DNA from: Brugia malayi | Taxonomy: Eukaryota; Nematoda; Chromadorea; Rhabditida; Onchocercidae | NCBI RefSeq assembly: GCF_000002995.4 | Contig: NW_025062479.1 | Coordinates: 4,335,221 to 4,399,220, forward strand | Reading direction: 5' to 3' | Length of the DNA stretch: 64,000 nt | In this document: positions 16,281 to 29,803 of the stretch, piece after piece | How positions within the stretch are numbered: the first letter of the stretch is position 1 | How the letters are laid out: each line of letters starts with the position of its first letter | Notes under the pieces: generated by a model | Told to the model about the DNA's origin: nothing | What the model saw: only the letters and a program-made list of their open reading frames with translations | Databases searched by the model: none | Position numbers and translations under genes: made by a program

Positions 16281-19200
16281 AGGAAAAATACGCATTTATT
16301 TTGCAGTGCACGTCCGATAGACGGAAAGATGGCCTCACCAACAAAAGTGCAACGGTCAGTTCTCAGCGTTATTGACGAATGATTAAAATTATTAGTTAAA
16401 TATATAGGATTTCCTATTCTGCACTTAATGTCAATGATTCTCCAAATTTGTTTGAATAGAATTTATGTTATTAAATGAAACGGGGGTTAATTTATTTACT
16501 GAGAATGAGCATAATACGTTTGTTATCAATAAAGTTATCATTATTAATTTGAAAAACGTTTTTCTGCAGAACGCATGTATTTTCCGCGACGATTAAATAA
16601 CAGACATTGTTCTTCGCCATAATCTTGCAGCTTATCTATGCACTGTACAAATTGGCTTACATGCAGTGCAGTATACTTCGTTTTCCAGACATGTCTTTTT
16701 AGGAATGTAGGGAACGCATAATGAACACATTTGTTGACTATTTGAGCACTGTAGAAAGTATTGCCAATAGTCAATACTTAGGATGTATTTTGAAGAATTT
16801 TTTAGTTATTGTAAATGCACGTCAATACCAACTTCTCAATCTGTTTAGCGATGCATTCGCTTCCTTTTTTGTGCAAAATTCTGGGATATTGTACATTCGC
16901 ACTTAGTGGGTCATAGTTAATTAAGCTTTTGGAACTTTCCCATTACATTTTATGAATGCTTTGCTGATTTAACATTCGATTACCAGTTGCATTGTTAGAG
17001 GTAGACTATTTATTTTGGCATGAGAACTTTACACATGCACAGCTTGTTTGAACGGACGGAACAAAACTGTGACATACATATCTTACAGACATTGTTTCCG
17101 CATTACAATATGACATATGGATGTCATGGTAGGAAAACGAAACAACAGCCGAATATCAAAATACGGTTTGAATTTTTGCGATTGATACACCACAACAAGA
17201 TGGACTGTCAATACTGAATCTAAAGGATTAAATAATTGCATTAAGGAAGAACTGGTATTCTTTTGAGAAAGTTTGCAGATTTTTTTGAAAAAAAGAAAAA
17301 AAAAAACTCTAAGCAGTAAGCACCTTGGTGTAAAGAGAGAAGTTATGTGAAACGTTTATTTTTGGTCACAGTGGTTTTCAATCTATTAATACTTTCGAAT
17401 AATATGGCATTGATCGACTATTACATTCAATGCCAGGGCCCCCTCTTCGCACATGCGGTTCGCTCGCTGTAACGTCTAAAAGTATTTGCGGAAAGCTCTT
17501 TTTCCTTTCCTCATGTATTTCTGGATTTATAAATATCATATACCCTGATATAAGACTAGCTCTTTGAAATCACTTTTCGTTATTTAAGTGAAGAAGTTAA
17601 ACATTTGCTGTTGTGATGAAGTCCGAAGAAATTCATGAGTATGTCTATCTATCAGTTTCACAAGCCTGCAATAAGTAGCAGTAAAGTTTTGGAAAGAATC
17701 AAATGACCTCATTGTTCCCTGCACTGGTAATTATCTTCCGGTATTAATTTTGAGGCTGTATTTGCATTCTTCTTACTGTAAACTATAAAATTTACTGCTA
17801 CTTATTTGTAGATGCATAAATATGTAATGACCAATAGTTTCGATTTTGCCTAAGCTTTGTTGTTTTTTGGACCACTTTATTTGATATACGTTTATTGCTT
17901 GTTAAACCCGGTTAAACCCAGTATAGCTCCAGCCAGCGGAAATTAAAACAAAATTGAAATTTATTTACTGGTTATTATTACTGCGGAACACACTAGCAAT
18001 GATGAGCTTGTATGTGGAAGTGACGAATTCTCATTGATTTGCAATGGCCAAAGTGGCCAAAAACAACCTGAACTACTTTCCTAGTGAAGTTAGATGGCGC
18101 ATTCTTAGAAGTAAACGAGTGACTCTGCGCAAGGGACAGGTAACACCTTCGATGATGTGGTAAAGTCATTAGTAACTGGAATATTGTATCTGTGGAAATT
18201 GCTTTTTTAAGTCAAGTTTTCTGTTATGGAAGTTGTCGAAATCTAGTGCTATGGGTAGCGTAATCGTTTTAATAAACCTATACTGATGCACTTTTATATT
18301 CATTAAATGAGATGTCTTCTTTCAAAATATCAGTTATGAAGAAAATGGATATACCATGTGACAAATATAAAAATAACAATCTCCAATGAAAGTATTCATT
18401 ATTTCTACATGTCGTCCCAACAGTACCCCTTTTTCGAAAGGCCTTTAATGTGAAGTTTTCTGAAGGCAGAAAATAATATAAAATAATTGCATGAGATGAA
18501 AATAACTAATTTTTATTGAAATTACACTGTAGCCTTCTACTTTATAGGTGGAAGGGTTTGGATAATTTCTGACCTGGCAATGACAAATGTACTTTGTTTC
18601 CTAGTTGAACATTTTATTGTTGTAACTGTTTAACATCAGTAAGTTTCCATTTAAGCTTCAGTTATTCTTGAATGACGGCTTCAGTTTAAAGATCAGTTGT
18701 TCAACAGTGCGTTTTTCTGCATTCTTCAATATCAGCCTAGGACTTTGCAACATCCACACCACCTATTTATGTTATTTTTGCCTAATTCAGTTAAGCCTCG
18801 CAAAGATGTGCTGTGTTCAAAAGTGATAAAGACATTTATTTCTGCGGAAGAGTGGAATTTTTCTTTTCTTTTTGCTATATTTCCTAATTGACCTTTGGGG
18901 TTAAATTTAACTCCGTTCGATATGATACCGCACTTTGTTGGAATTGCCCATTAATTCATTTTCCATGTTCTCCAGTCGAATCGATTTTCTGCTGTCGTCG
19001 GTGTTATTGTCGAAATGCATTGAAGGTAATTTCAGTGTTAGTTGTTGTCATGTATGAAAGATAGTCATTCATCCAACCGTTTCAGAATGCAGTCTGAGAT
19101 AGGGTGACTTTTAAAGAAATGCGTATGTACTGTATGTGAATGATTTTGATCAATTATGCAGTAAATCGAGACCCGTACAAATATTTGATTGGTTAAGCAT

Positions 19201-19719
19201 CGAAATTAATTGATATCTTAAGTTGGATAGGTTGGTATTTGAGGACAGTACTTTTAATAGTTACTTTATAGTTATGTCTTTATTTCGGCCTAAACAAGAG
19301 AATATTATGTGGAGATTTCATACAGTTATTATAAAGCTGCTATATCAGAAGTGCTATGTTATCGTAAAAGCTCTCTTCAGTACCCTCTAAGTGTGGTACA
19401 GTAGTCTCATATTTTAACAATTGCAAAAGCCGAGTTTTATATTCCTTTAAGAAACATAATTAATCGAGTCAAACCTGCAAAAGTCAGCAGTAATTATTTA
19501 TGCTTTTGCGGAACATGGTATTTGGATTTTCTAAACAGTTTCGCAAGAAATTCGTGTGGTTCATATGAAATGAAGTCGCTACTCTCCCAGAAGAGAACGT
19601 GCTGGGTAAAGCAATGGTCTTGCCGTCTGTGATTTAGTGCATCTGTGCACGATTCATGAAAATATTTTGTTATTCCAGAATCTAACGTGGTACTTGAATG
19701 AGAAGACGTGAAGTGTGAA
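16281..19719. other. Region between TMEM129 and NRAMP genes
   Basis: Contains the TMEM129 3' UTR and NRAMP upstream DNA. One exon-like piece lies at 18044-18139: an ATG opens 32 codons (beginning MAKVAKNNLNYF) and ends in phase 0 at a CAG|GTAACA donor. I could not find a partner exon or a family. The rest shows nothing supported. Confidence 0.45.
16528..16533 (+). terminator. Candidate polyadenylation signal of TMEM129
   Basis: AATAAA about 250 nt after the TMEM129 stop codon, followed by AT-rich DNA. It is the nearest canonical signal downstream of the gene that I noticed. Such hexamers are common in AT-rich DNA, so this is a suggestion only. Confidence 0.45.
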
Positions 19720-22700
19720 ATGTATGGAAGTACTGATATACTTGAAGTTGACGAGAATTTATGCCTGCTTAGTTCAGATTCCACTCAAACTGAAGGTGAT
19801 GATGGTTCGTTTTGATTATTTTATAGGAATTCAGCTCTTTATTTGATTTGCATAAATTCTTTCGTATATAACATGAACAATTACTAATAAATTACTTTTC
19901 TTCAATTTCTGAATAGAATGTTTGGAAAGCAGTGTATGGTAGAAAATTAGAAAACTCTAACAGCGAAACACTGATCTCGAAATAGTTCGAAAAATAAATA
20001 TCTGATGATCTGGATGAGTTGATATACATAATATCAGTATTATATATGATGATTCAAGTATTGAAAATGTTTACTCTGTGAGTGGCACATATTTATCATG
20101 TAGAAATGCTTCATTGTGTATCGTTATCAGCTTTTTTTTGATTATTCTATTTATCGCTTTCAGTTTTCTTGTGCTATCCTCTTAACTATTGCTTCGTCTA
20201 TCGTTTTTTATCATATGTAAGTACATGTGTCACTGTTACCATCTGTTGGTGTTACAGACTTTAGTGATACTTTTCTAATATTTGGTCTCGACTTCAAAAT
20301 GAAAATTTCTTTGATTTGACGATTATCTCTTTTAATGAAGAGTACACACTAACTAACTTGTTCCTAACATCGTCTTTTTTCGAACTCCCAGTTAGTAATT
20401 GAGCTTCGTTCCAATTTACATGTCCAAATCATTCATGAGATATCTCGTTTTAGCATTATATCATGATCAATTAAAAAACCGACATTGCCTTTGTGTGTAA
20501 ATTTGATCTTTGCATCCGTGATGTTTCATTGTTATTGACTTACGGACTGTTACAAACATTCCAGTAAACTTTAGCCTTTGTCATTGCCTTAACATATAGG
20601 CATGCTTCACTTCCCACTTCTGTTTATTTTGTTAGCCTAACCTTATTGAAGTATGACTGTTTATTCGCCAATACATTCTTCGTAATTCTTTTTATTTCAT
20701 TACATTTTTGCATATCATTTTTATGTATTCTCTCTTGAGTGTGGTGGCTGAAACACTTAACGCAGTTGTGAAATTTGACTTGTTGATCGTTTGCTTTACT
20801 GACTTCGCGAAATGTTTAATGGATATAGCCTTTCTGGGGAACTCATTGTCGAATGTGAATGACATTTTGTTTCATTCAACGGATTTACGTCTGCTGACGA
20901 GGGTGAACTTCTGTCTAAGAATTCGTAAATTATTTCCCAGATAATTGGAGGTTATGTTTCGGCAATTGAGTGGATGACGTGATGCAAATGCTTTAAGTCA
21001 TTTTAGTCATGTTATTCATTTCATTCATTTTTTTTTCTGGTTCTTTTAGTTTATGTGAAACCAACTTTATCTTTTCCCAAATTATGGATCGACTATTTTT
21101 AATAAAACTTTTTCTCTTCTTTGTTTTGAAAGAGGGAAGACCATCAGTTTGGGCCACAGAAATAATGGCATAAAGCAGGTTTGATTTAAGTATTTTTTTG
21201 AAATTCATTTTATTATTTCAGTTTGTCTTTAAGAATTGATTGTAAATTCACATTTAAGATGAAAAGTCACTTCTCAACAGCACTGCTCGTAAACAGTAAA
21301 ACGAAATGAATAACATAATTAAAATGATTTGGATAAAATTTTTTGTTTTTAATTGTTGAAGTTTATAAGAAAATCGTTAAGTTTTGTGTATAGTATTGCT
21401 ATGTATATTGATCGTTTCGTTTTGAAAGTTATTTAAATGTCAGTCGTTTCTTATTAAGATAAGTTTAGTATTCTCATTACATCTTAGAACATTCTCATAA
21501 GCAAGTATTTATAGAATACTTAGTGAAGTTAACAGAATATTCTAAATAACGAAACGCTTCAGATATAATATATTGGCAGTAGGGTCTTCAATTATGTCTT
21601 TGCCACATTTTATGAAGTCTTATAGTATTTAAGATGCAGTCGTCGAATCCTTTATCTTTGCAGAGAACGTTGGAAAAAATGCAAATGCTTATGCACGTTC
21701 AGGTGCATTTGATTTCTGTTTAAGCAGTACTTTATTTTTGCCAGTTGTAGCCGTTTTAAGTTATCTGCTCATCATAAACGCCGAAGTTTTCATAAATTTA
21801 TGATTAATTAATTTACAAAATGTCGGAAACTGCGAGAATAATGAGGGCATCGTAAAGAGCTTTTAATATAAGAAAATATGGGGTCCTATTATATCATTAC
21901 TAAGATAGCTCGATCCTTTGGAATTTAATGAATAATTTATTTCTTGCTGAAATGCATCCCGTTGACTGTGTTTTGTGTTGTGATTGTTTTTTTTTTTTTT
22001 TTTTTTATTTGCATACCTATGATCCATGAAATCAGCTGTTTTTGTAATAATTGTAGATCCTGATCCGATGTCGGAAAAAAATGCAAAAGATATTATCCAT
22101 CCGGACTCTCACATGCTTAAAAACCGAGTTAAAATACCAGAGGTTCCACATTCGGTAGGTTAATGATTAAATTTTTTATGTTATGCTGAGAACTTCTTAC
22201 GTAGCTCTTATCTAGAAATATGAAGAAAGCTTATTTCTAAATTTTTTTCTTTTAATGGAAGTTCACAGCGCTCTTACATCTTACATTCATAATAATCGAT
22301 GTTTCAGCCGCTAAAGATGTAATCTAATATTTTATTCTTAATTAAATTATGTCAGCTGTCATTAGATAATTTTGTAGGGATTCAGTTTTCGAAAGTTGTG
22401 GGCCTTTATGGGTCCCGGATTTTTGATGAGCATAGCCTATTTGGATCCAGGAAATATTGAAAGCGATTTGCAATCAGGGTCACAAGCTGAGTATCGAGTA
22501 AATTTTCTAACTCTTTATTAAGCAGTATCTTTTATTTAATCACTTTTTTTTGGTTAGATTTAAGTCCACAAAAAAACGGAAGCAGATATTTCAAATCAGT
22601 CATCATAGGGAACTATAAATTGCTCTGTTTTTAGCTCCTGTGGGTTTTGCTATCTGCACATATTATTGGTTTGTTTCTTCAGCGATTATCCGCTCGTTTG

Positions 22701-25689
22701 GGTGTTGTAAGTGGCAGGCATATGGCAGAAGTGAATTTTTTTTTTTTTTAAACAACAAAAAAGTATACTGAAAGCTACGATTCTGTCAGTTTTACAATAT
22801 TTATAATCCGTCGAGAATGAAATGAAAATTCCTCATTTACTAGGTGGCGTATGAATATTACCCACGAACGCCGCGGCTCCTTTTATGGGTAATGATTGAA
22901 ATAGCAATTATTGGAAGCGATATGCAGGAAGTTATCGGTACATCGATTGCAATCTATCTTGTAACTGGAGGCTGGTGAGTTACTCACATGTAAATTTACA
23001 TCCATATTAGCTATTCATGATATTCTACTTGTTCAAAAAATTCGAGAATTTTGAGTGTTTGCAGGATTCCTTTATACATTGGCGTTCTCATTACCGTTCT
23101 AGAAACATTTTTGTTCTTATTTTTGGATACTTATGGCTTTCGAAAGCTAGAAGTTTTCTTCGTAATTTTGATTGCGATTATGGGGGCTACCTTCGGTTAT
23201 GAAGTAAGTTATCGCTTAGAAATTTCTGGTATGTTTTTTTTTTTTGACATTGAAATAAAGTAGTTTACTGGTATGTTCTTAACAAACTTGAAATGTAAGA
23301 ATGTTTTCAGTATGTAATAGTAAAACCGGATCAGCTCTCGGTCTTGAAAGGTATGTTTTTACCGTGGTGCGAAGGCTGTGGTCGTGATCAGTTCATGCTT
23401 GCTGTTAGTATTGTTGGTGCTGTCATAATGCCTCATAATTTATACCTTCATTCCGCGCTTGTTAAGGTTCATCTTGCTTCACTTTATTTGCTCTTTAACT
23501 TAGAAATAAATGAAGTCATTTGGTAAAGTTTGTATAGGTTTCATGCTCAGCTAAATCTAAAGGTTGCATTTATGTTTTCTGGATTTAGAAAATATTTTTT
23601 AGAGTCGCGAAGTAGATAGGAAAAGGAAAGCCAGCATCCAGGAAGCAAGTTTCTACTTCTTTATCGAATCCGGTGTTGCATTATTATGTAGTTTTATAAT
23701 TAATGTACTTGTTGTTGCTGTTTTTGCGCATGGATTGTATAGCAAGACTAATTACCAAGTAGTATGTTTTCATTTTGTGCCACGAAGATTTGAATTCAAC
23801 TTTGACATAATTCAAAATAAGTAAAATTTGTCGAGAATTTATCAGTACGCTACATAAAACCATTTGGTGCTGTAGTATTGTATAATTTTGTCTATTTAAT
23901 TTGATTTAATTTCGTTTAAATTTATTTCGTAGAGGGTAAATTGTGACGCACGTAAAGATAGCATGGATGCTACAGCATTTCCTTATGATAATGAGACGGC
24001 TAAATCGGATTTATACAAAGGTGGCATATTTCTTGGCTGTGAATTTGGTTTGGTTTCTCTCTATGTTTGGGGTATTGGCATCTGGGCAGCAGGACAAAGT
24101 TCTACGATGACTGGTACTTATACTGGGCAATTTGTGATGGAGGTGTGTCTGTTTACTAGAAATGATATTATTTTTTTTGCTGTTATTTTCGGATTTAACG
24201 AAGTCGGGTGCTGCAAACGATAATTTTGAATTATTAAATTTCTTTCATGTAATGTACTGCAGGGTTTCTTGCAAATCCGTTGGTCTCGTTGGAAACGAGT
24301 TTTGGTTACTCGTAGCATAACAATTGTACCGGCATTATTGCTTGCATTGCGCATAAATAGTATGCATGACTTAACGGGGATGAATGATTTGTTAAATTGT
24401 GTTCAAATGGTGCAACTGCCTTTTGCGCTTATTCCAGTGGTAACATTTACATCTAGTGCCAAAGTCATGCTAGATTTTCGAAATTCCAGGTTTCTTCGTT
24501 CTTTCTATGTTTTCTTTAACTCTTAAATATTATGCAGTAAAATTGAATGCATTTTTATCCAAAAAAGGGCTTAAGGCTTATACGAAAATACAAAAAATTT
24601 CATGTTAGTGGATCTGTCTAATTTTTGTCTTTGATTTCTTCTACAGAGTAATTTATTTTCGGCTTCCTTATTTTGCAATTCATTTTTAGATTTTTCCAAA
24701 TTTCGGCGTTACTTGTGTCTTGTATTGTAATTTTTATTAATTTATACTTCTTCGCGGATTACATAACTGGAGAGCTGGGAAACACATGGTACATCTGGAT
24801 AGTACTCTTGATCCCATCCCTCGCATATCTTATATTCGTCTGCTATTTGGTATATTTACGACTGCTTTCAACCAAGTTTTCATAATCCGATGTTTATCCA
24901 CAATATTAGTTTTTCCTTCACTAAATTCGATATACACATCTTTTGAGATAGGAATGACAAAATGTCTAGTTCATATATGCCGAAACATATTCTGAAAGCA
25001 TTAAACAAGTGAAAAAGGCTTTATATTGACAAACAGTTGAGGGAAGTTGAATTAAGTAATAGTGTGGTGAGAGTATTGTAGTTTATTTTAGGAAAACATG
25101 TGTTGCTCAGTAAATTGAATGGCTGCACTTTCATGATGATTAGCTTTTTAATTTTCTGTATAACCATTTCATTTGATTTTGCGCATTGGAACTGAAGCAT
25201 TTCCATTATTTTGCTGAAAATTTAATCTCTGAAATTTTAGCTGTTCGTATGCTTGGCGACAATAGGTGTTCTGACTTCTCCAAAATGGAAAGTAATTTTT
25301 ATTTAAATACAATTTTTATTTAAATTCTTCAGCTGTTTAAAGTTTCAGCTATTTTTTTTTTTTTTTTTGTTTTGTATATTAAACATCGATCACTTGAGTG
25401 GTGTATAATAATGCATAAAGTTCTTTAGATGGTAGTTGACTTTTCATATTTTTAGCTGTATTATTTTGGGGTATGAAATTTTAGATGCAAGTAACCCCAT
25501 CCCATAGATACATAAATAAAAATAAAAAATAAAAATAATGTTCTGACCTTACATATTTTCCGTTTTTAGAAAATACCTGGTTGCGATCCAATACATTTCA
25601 ATACTGATGCACCTTGGCTCTCCGAAGAACAGGAAATTGTAGCTAGAAAGCGTATCGATAACAGTCGTTACCCTCAACCTATCATCTAA
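19720..25689 (+). CDS. NRAMP/SLC11 proton-coupled divalent metal transporter
   Basis: Exons: 19720-19795, 22057-22154, 22378-22497, 22635-22730, 22844-22974, 23065-23203, 23311-23466, 23603-23758, 23933-24142, 24263-24489, 24690-24849, 25241-25291, 25570-25689. They join in phase to 579 residues, close to human NRAMP2. Hallmarks are the metal-site motifs DPGN (81-84, in [15 protein letters not shown]) and MPHN (260-263), and the conserved transport signature [17 protein letters not shown]. There are about 12 hydrophobic segments. Known role: import of Fe2+ and Mn2+ with protons at plasma or endolysosomal membranes; nematode orthologues are SMF proteins. The N-terminal exon is short and acidic (25 codons), separated by a 2.26 kb intron. 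It was chosen because its phase-1 end matches exon 2 and a stop lies upstream in frame. ATG 22068 is the alternative start. Confidence 0.95.
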
Positions 25690-27529
25690 TTTTTTTTCCT
25701 GGTGGTGCATCATTTTCATGCTTTACACATGATTCTTGAATAAGTTTGTGCAAACTATGAATTTCTAACTATGAAGTGTTTCTACTTATGAAGAATTTTG
25801 CATTAACAGAAAATATGCTATCTCCTGAGATCTACTGTAAACTGATGTAGCAGTGTTGAAAACACTGAGGAAACAGGAGCTATGACAACATGAAACAGTA
25901 ACACATCCATGTGCAAATATATGTCACAAATTAGAAAATTGATCCATTTTTGTTAGTTATTCGATTAGGTAGCCTTAATTAGTATAGCCTCTTCATGCAT
26001 GTTTATAATTTGATGAGTCGAATCCTTCTAATATTAAAGGGGCGTAGTTTGCAATAATACTTCGCTTCTTCTAGATTTGCAGAAGTTTTTGAAATATCCA
26101 GTATCCTCGTGCATTTACAATTTTACATATATAAATTATAAATTATATAAGATTCGTGAAAGCGCATGCAGCGACGTTTCGTTGCATTGAACTATTTATC
26201 ACTTTACTTATTAATTCAGTATATTTTTTCTGTTCTTTGAAGTACGCTTCAATTCAGCTGATAACTTTCTAGTTTTGCTGCGAAAGATTTTTAATTGATG
26301 ACGACTATATGAATTTCGCCCATTTTAGCTTGAAATGCAGTTCGTGTGATTATAATCTTCTAGAATATGATGCATTTTCTGGCAGAATCGTGAGGATGAT
26401 GCGAACCTTTCATAACTGAAGTCGTGTAGATATTGCAGTTATTAAAATTAATACGTAGGGAACTCTACATTTTTGTTAGTTTGGAATTACTAGTAGTGTT
26501 TCTTTAATTGTGAAAAGCTATTGGCCGTGTTGCAGGAAGAATACAAGAACTTGATAGAATTAGTTATGTATATTTTTCCTGCCAAAGAACTATTTTAATA
26601 GATTAATTTTCATAATAGTATAGTATATCTCAAGTAGTCATTAGGAGGAGACTTCTCCAAACTTATTTCTGTTGTCCATTATTATGTCGTAAAGCAATCT
26701 GTAATTTCATAAAATTTATTTGTTCCACAGAACAAATTTCAAGAAGACTGAAGACAGAACTCTTCAAGTGCCGTTGCACGGTATTGAATTACTGATAAGA
26801 TTAATGGAAAACGCGCATGGTAAAATGTAAAACTTCCCCTGTTTATTCACTTATATAAAATTGAATTAAATGTCTCGGGAGAATAGCGTTTTGATAAATA
26901 ACAATGACTTGGTTGGGAAATGTGAGTTTTTAACTAACTGCTTTTCTTTTTAATATGGAATTTTGGTATGAAGTTTTACTAAATTCGAATGCGAAGTGTT
27001 GGTTGGAACCTCAAAAGATTAGCAGACAAGTTTTTGGAGCCGTAGATCTAAGGAAAGATTTGAGAATTAAAGTACCACATAGTATATTTCTGCCTCGCCT
27101 TCTTTATCCTCAGTTCTCAGTTAACCAGAAATGCACAATTTTCAGTAACTAAAATAGCCAATGGACTAGAAATTTAAGGCATTTACATTTTGCGATTCAT
27201 CTGTATAAATTAGCTTCCTGAACAGCTATTTCACTTTATTCCATAGGTAAACAATGGTTTTTAAAAACTTCAACACCAGAATACAAACGCACATCAGAGC
27301 AGCGGCATCCATCTTGTATTCCTTAGTCAGGAAAAAATATAAAAATTGCTTATATTCATCGTTATCAGCTTTAGTCATTAGATCATAAGTACAGGAAGCA
27401 AACAGCACAAATTTGACTACTTCTTGATCAGAAGAGCATAAATACCTGCGAACACAGCAGGTATTACCTATAAAAGGATTCAAATTGGGTTTCTTGGATA
27501 ATTGAATGTAGGTAATTGGAAATGAAATA
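25690..27529. other. Convergent 3' region of NRAMP and tetraspanin
   Basis: About 1.8 kb of AT-rich DNA between two convergent stop codons. It should hold both 3' UTRs. Open frames at 26955-27152 (+) and 27226-27555 (-) have no family features. No repeat or RNA gene was recognised. Confidence 0.5.
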
Positions 27530-29045
27530 TTATAAGCAGTTAGTCTGGATTTCAAAATAATACATTACATATTGAGTGTAGATATGCTTCCAGTTACTAA
27601 TTATAAACCGCAATATCAGGTAGACTAAGAAAAGTCTTAATGAAAAGATGAATGAGAATAGTACCGTGATTACGCTTGCAATAATAAGGAGCCAAGCAGC
27701 CACATGCATTACATCTAATAAATCGGACCGTAGTAACATGTAGCATGTTTCCTTATGAACGACACTTTCATCCGGATGATACAGGTCCGTTTTTAGACAA
27801 CGTTGGACCATTTCATTTACACAGCTAAAAATCTTGTATTCGAAACGATTTAACGATATAAGATATAAGACCTGAAATGTTTGAACTAATCTTTTTATGA
27901 GTGCATGGAGTTCAAATGATGGACTGAGTGGAGGGCAAGTTTTTAAACTTGTTATTGCAGAGTTTGATTAACAAATTTAATCAATCGAAAGTAAACCATG
28001 ACAGTGGAAGTTTTTGCTTGAATCCTTTTTGATGCATAAACCATTTCGATGTTTTCCAGATCCTCAAGTCATCGGTACCATTTACTCCACAGCAATTGAA
28101 CTAAAAAAAAAAAAAAAAAAAAACAGATTCATTCAATACTCATTCTGAACGTACCTTGTATAAATTATATTGACACATGAAGTCGAAATCCCACCGGTTA
28201 AAAAACTGTTTGTAGAAAGAAGCGTGAAAAAGTAAAAAAAAAAAGACTTCGTGCAAAAAAGCTTGGAATTTTCACATTGCTTTGAAGTTCGTCCCAGGCA
28301 TAAGTAATTCTCTCCATTTCCGGTAACCCATAAAGTTCACGTAGTGATGTAAGCATTTTTAGATGAAGCGGTATCCTATATTGTAACTGCAAAAATCATT
28401 GATAAAGTCTGAGATTTCAATGGAATATGGACACAAAATCAAATCAAGTCCACCTCTCGAAATAAATAAGTGGTCAGAACGCTTGTTTCAACCTTCAATA
28501 AAGTAACAGACCTGATGTCTGAATACGAAACCCATAATACCACCAATAAACATCATTACAAATATTACTCCGCTAGCTATCACATACTGAAATAATTTCA
28601 CAAACTCTTCCCATTTGAAATTTTATTATATGTTTATTTCAAACAATAAAAATAAGTTAATGATATGTTTAACATTCATTCTTTTGTCCTTACACGATAT
28701 GCAATGTGAAGCATACGAAATAATTTTAGCTCAAGTAGTTTAGCATTTTATAAATATCTATAACCAGCATGCTGCAATGCTGTAGTGACCGAATAATTTT
28801 CGTCATCATACTCATTTTTACTAATTATACAACTTTCTCAAAGATGAACAAACCGAATACACGAAACATCGCATTTCTTTTGTTAAAGCATAAACCGACA
28901 TGCTAGTATTAATAAGTGCAAATATTGAGCTGACAACCATAATACGAGCAACATCCACGTACAAACTTGGCTCAAGCAGTTCTGCGTACTGTGATCGGTT
29001 CTGTATTAACCAACAACCGTATATTAGCACTGCTAATAAAGCTAT
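27530..29045 (-). CDS. Tetraspanin (six-cysteine large loop), 5' end uncertain
   Basis: Minus-strand exons 28854-29045, 28512-28586, 28276-28386, 27997-28100, 27530-27824 join in phase to 258 codons plus stop; an upstream exon is needed. Visible features are the end of TM1 ([13 protein letters not shown]), a small loop, TM2, and TM3 ([20 protein letters not shown]). The large loop has the CCG motif ([11 protein letters not shown]), then PLSCC, RC and a final KETC, six cysteines in all. TM4 follows ([15 protein letters not shown]) with a short tail. Tetraspanins are four-pass scaffold proteins that organise membrane microdomains. Exon 28854-29045 starts in the middle of TM1, so a first exon is missing; the best candidate is 29696-29803. 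The stop used is the first in frame after TM4; a splice in the tail cannot be excluded. Confidence 0.85.
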
Positions 29046-29301
29046 CTGCAGAAGAAAGAAAAATTTGATTTCAAACTTCTAACACATTTGTTACGAATAC
29101 ATTTAATATATTTCCTGTAGATTTCAAAGTGCGAAACATAAACTTATAAACGAAAAATTTAACCAGAATTTGATCAAAATATTCAGTTTTATCAAAATCC
29201 ATTTAACATTTTTTCCCATGAAGCAAAAATTGTTACAATTGAAAGAAGCTGTGTGCTGAAGAACACTAGACGTGTTGTCCTTCCAAATATACCGTAAGCT
29301 G

Positions 29302-29333
29302 TCCATCGGCCAAAAACTCCATCGGCCAAAAAC
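29302..29333. repeat. 16-bp direct tandem repeat
   Basis: Two exact, adjacent copies of TCCATCGGCCAAAAAC (29302-29317 and 29318-29333). It probably lies in the 5' intron of the minus-strand tetraspanin. The GGCCAAA core also occurs at 18046-18065 and in a palindrome at 41431-41452. Confidence 0.8.
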
Positions 29334-29695
29334 ATTGTGCAGTATTTCCAGAAAATCCAGAAATAAGAAATTCTTTAGAAAATTTAAAGCTTATAAATGA
29401 AAATAGCTAAACCAGTGATTGATCTTTTGATGGCCTGAAATTTATGAAAATTAATGAGTATCCACTTTATCTGAAAATAAATCAGCTTCTATTGAAATTG
29501 ACAAATTATTTTGTTAACATAAGTTTAAATTTATGTACAAAAAGCAAAATGAAATTATACCTACAAACCATTTATTTTTATTACTACAAATCATTAATTG
29601 ATAACTCGCGTAAACATTGCAATCAACTCTATACATTTCATTTAAAGCATTTAAATAAAAAGATCTAAAAAAATGAGAAAATTAGAGACACATAC

Positions 29696-29803
29696 CGGAG
29701 ATGCGACTGGTATTAAGCACCAATAGCAAGCAATTTGATGCTTGTTCGTGTTTTTCAGTTCATTTTGCCAGTCAGAAAATGCTTGAGGTGAATACCTTTC
29801 CAA
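29696..29803 (-). CDS. Candidate 5' exon of the tetraspanin
   Basis: On the minus strand this frame is open from 29803 and ends in phase 0 at CCG|GTATGT (29696), a strong donor. Its last codons (HQIACYWCLIPVASP) would join directly to [13 protein letters not shown] and complete a plausible first membrane segment. There is no in-frame ATG, so a further upstream exon or another start would be needed. The true 5' border is unknown; 29803 is only where the open frame begins. Confidence 0.4.
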
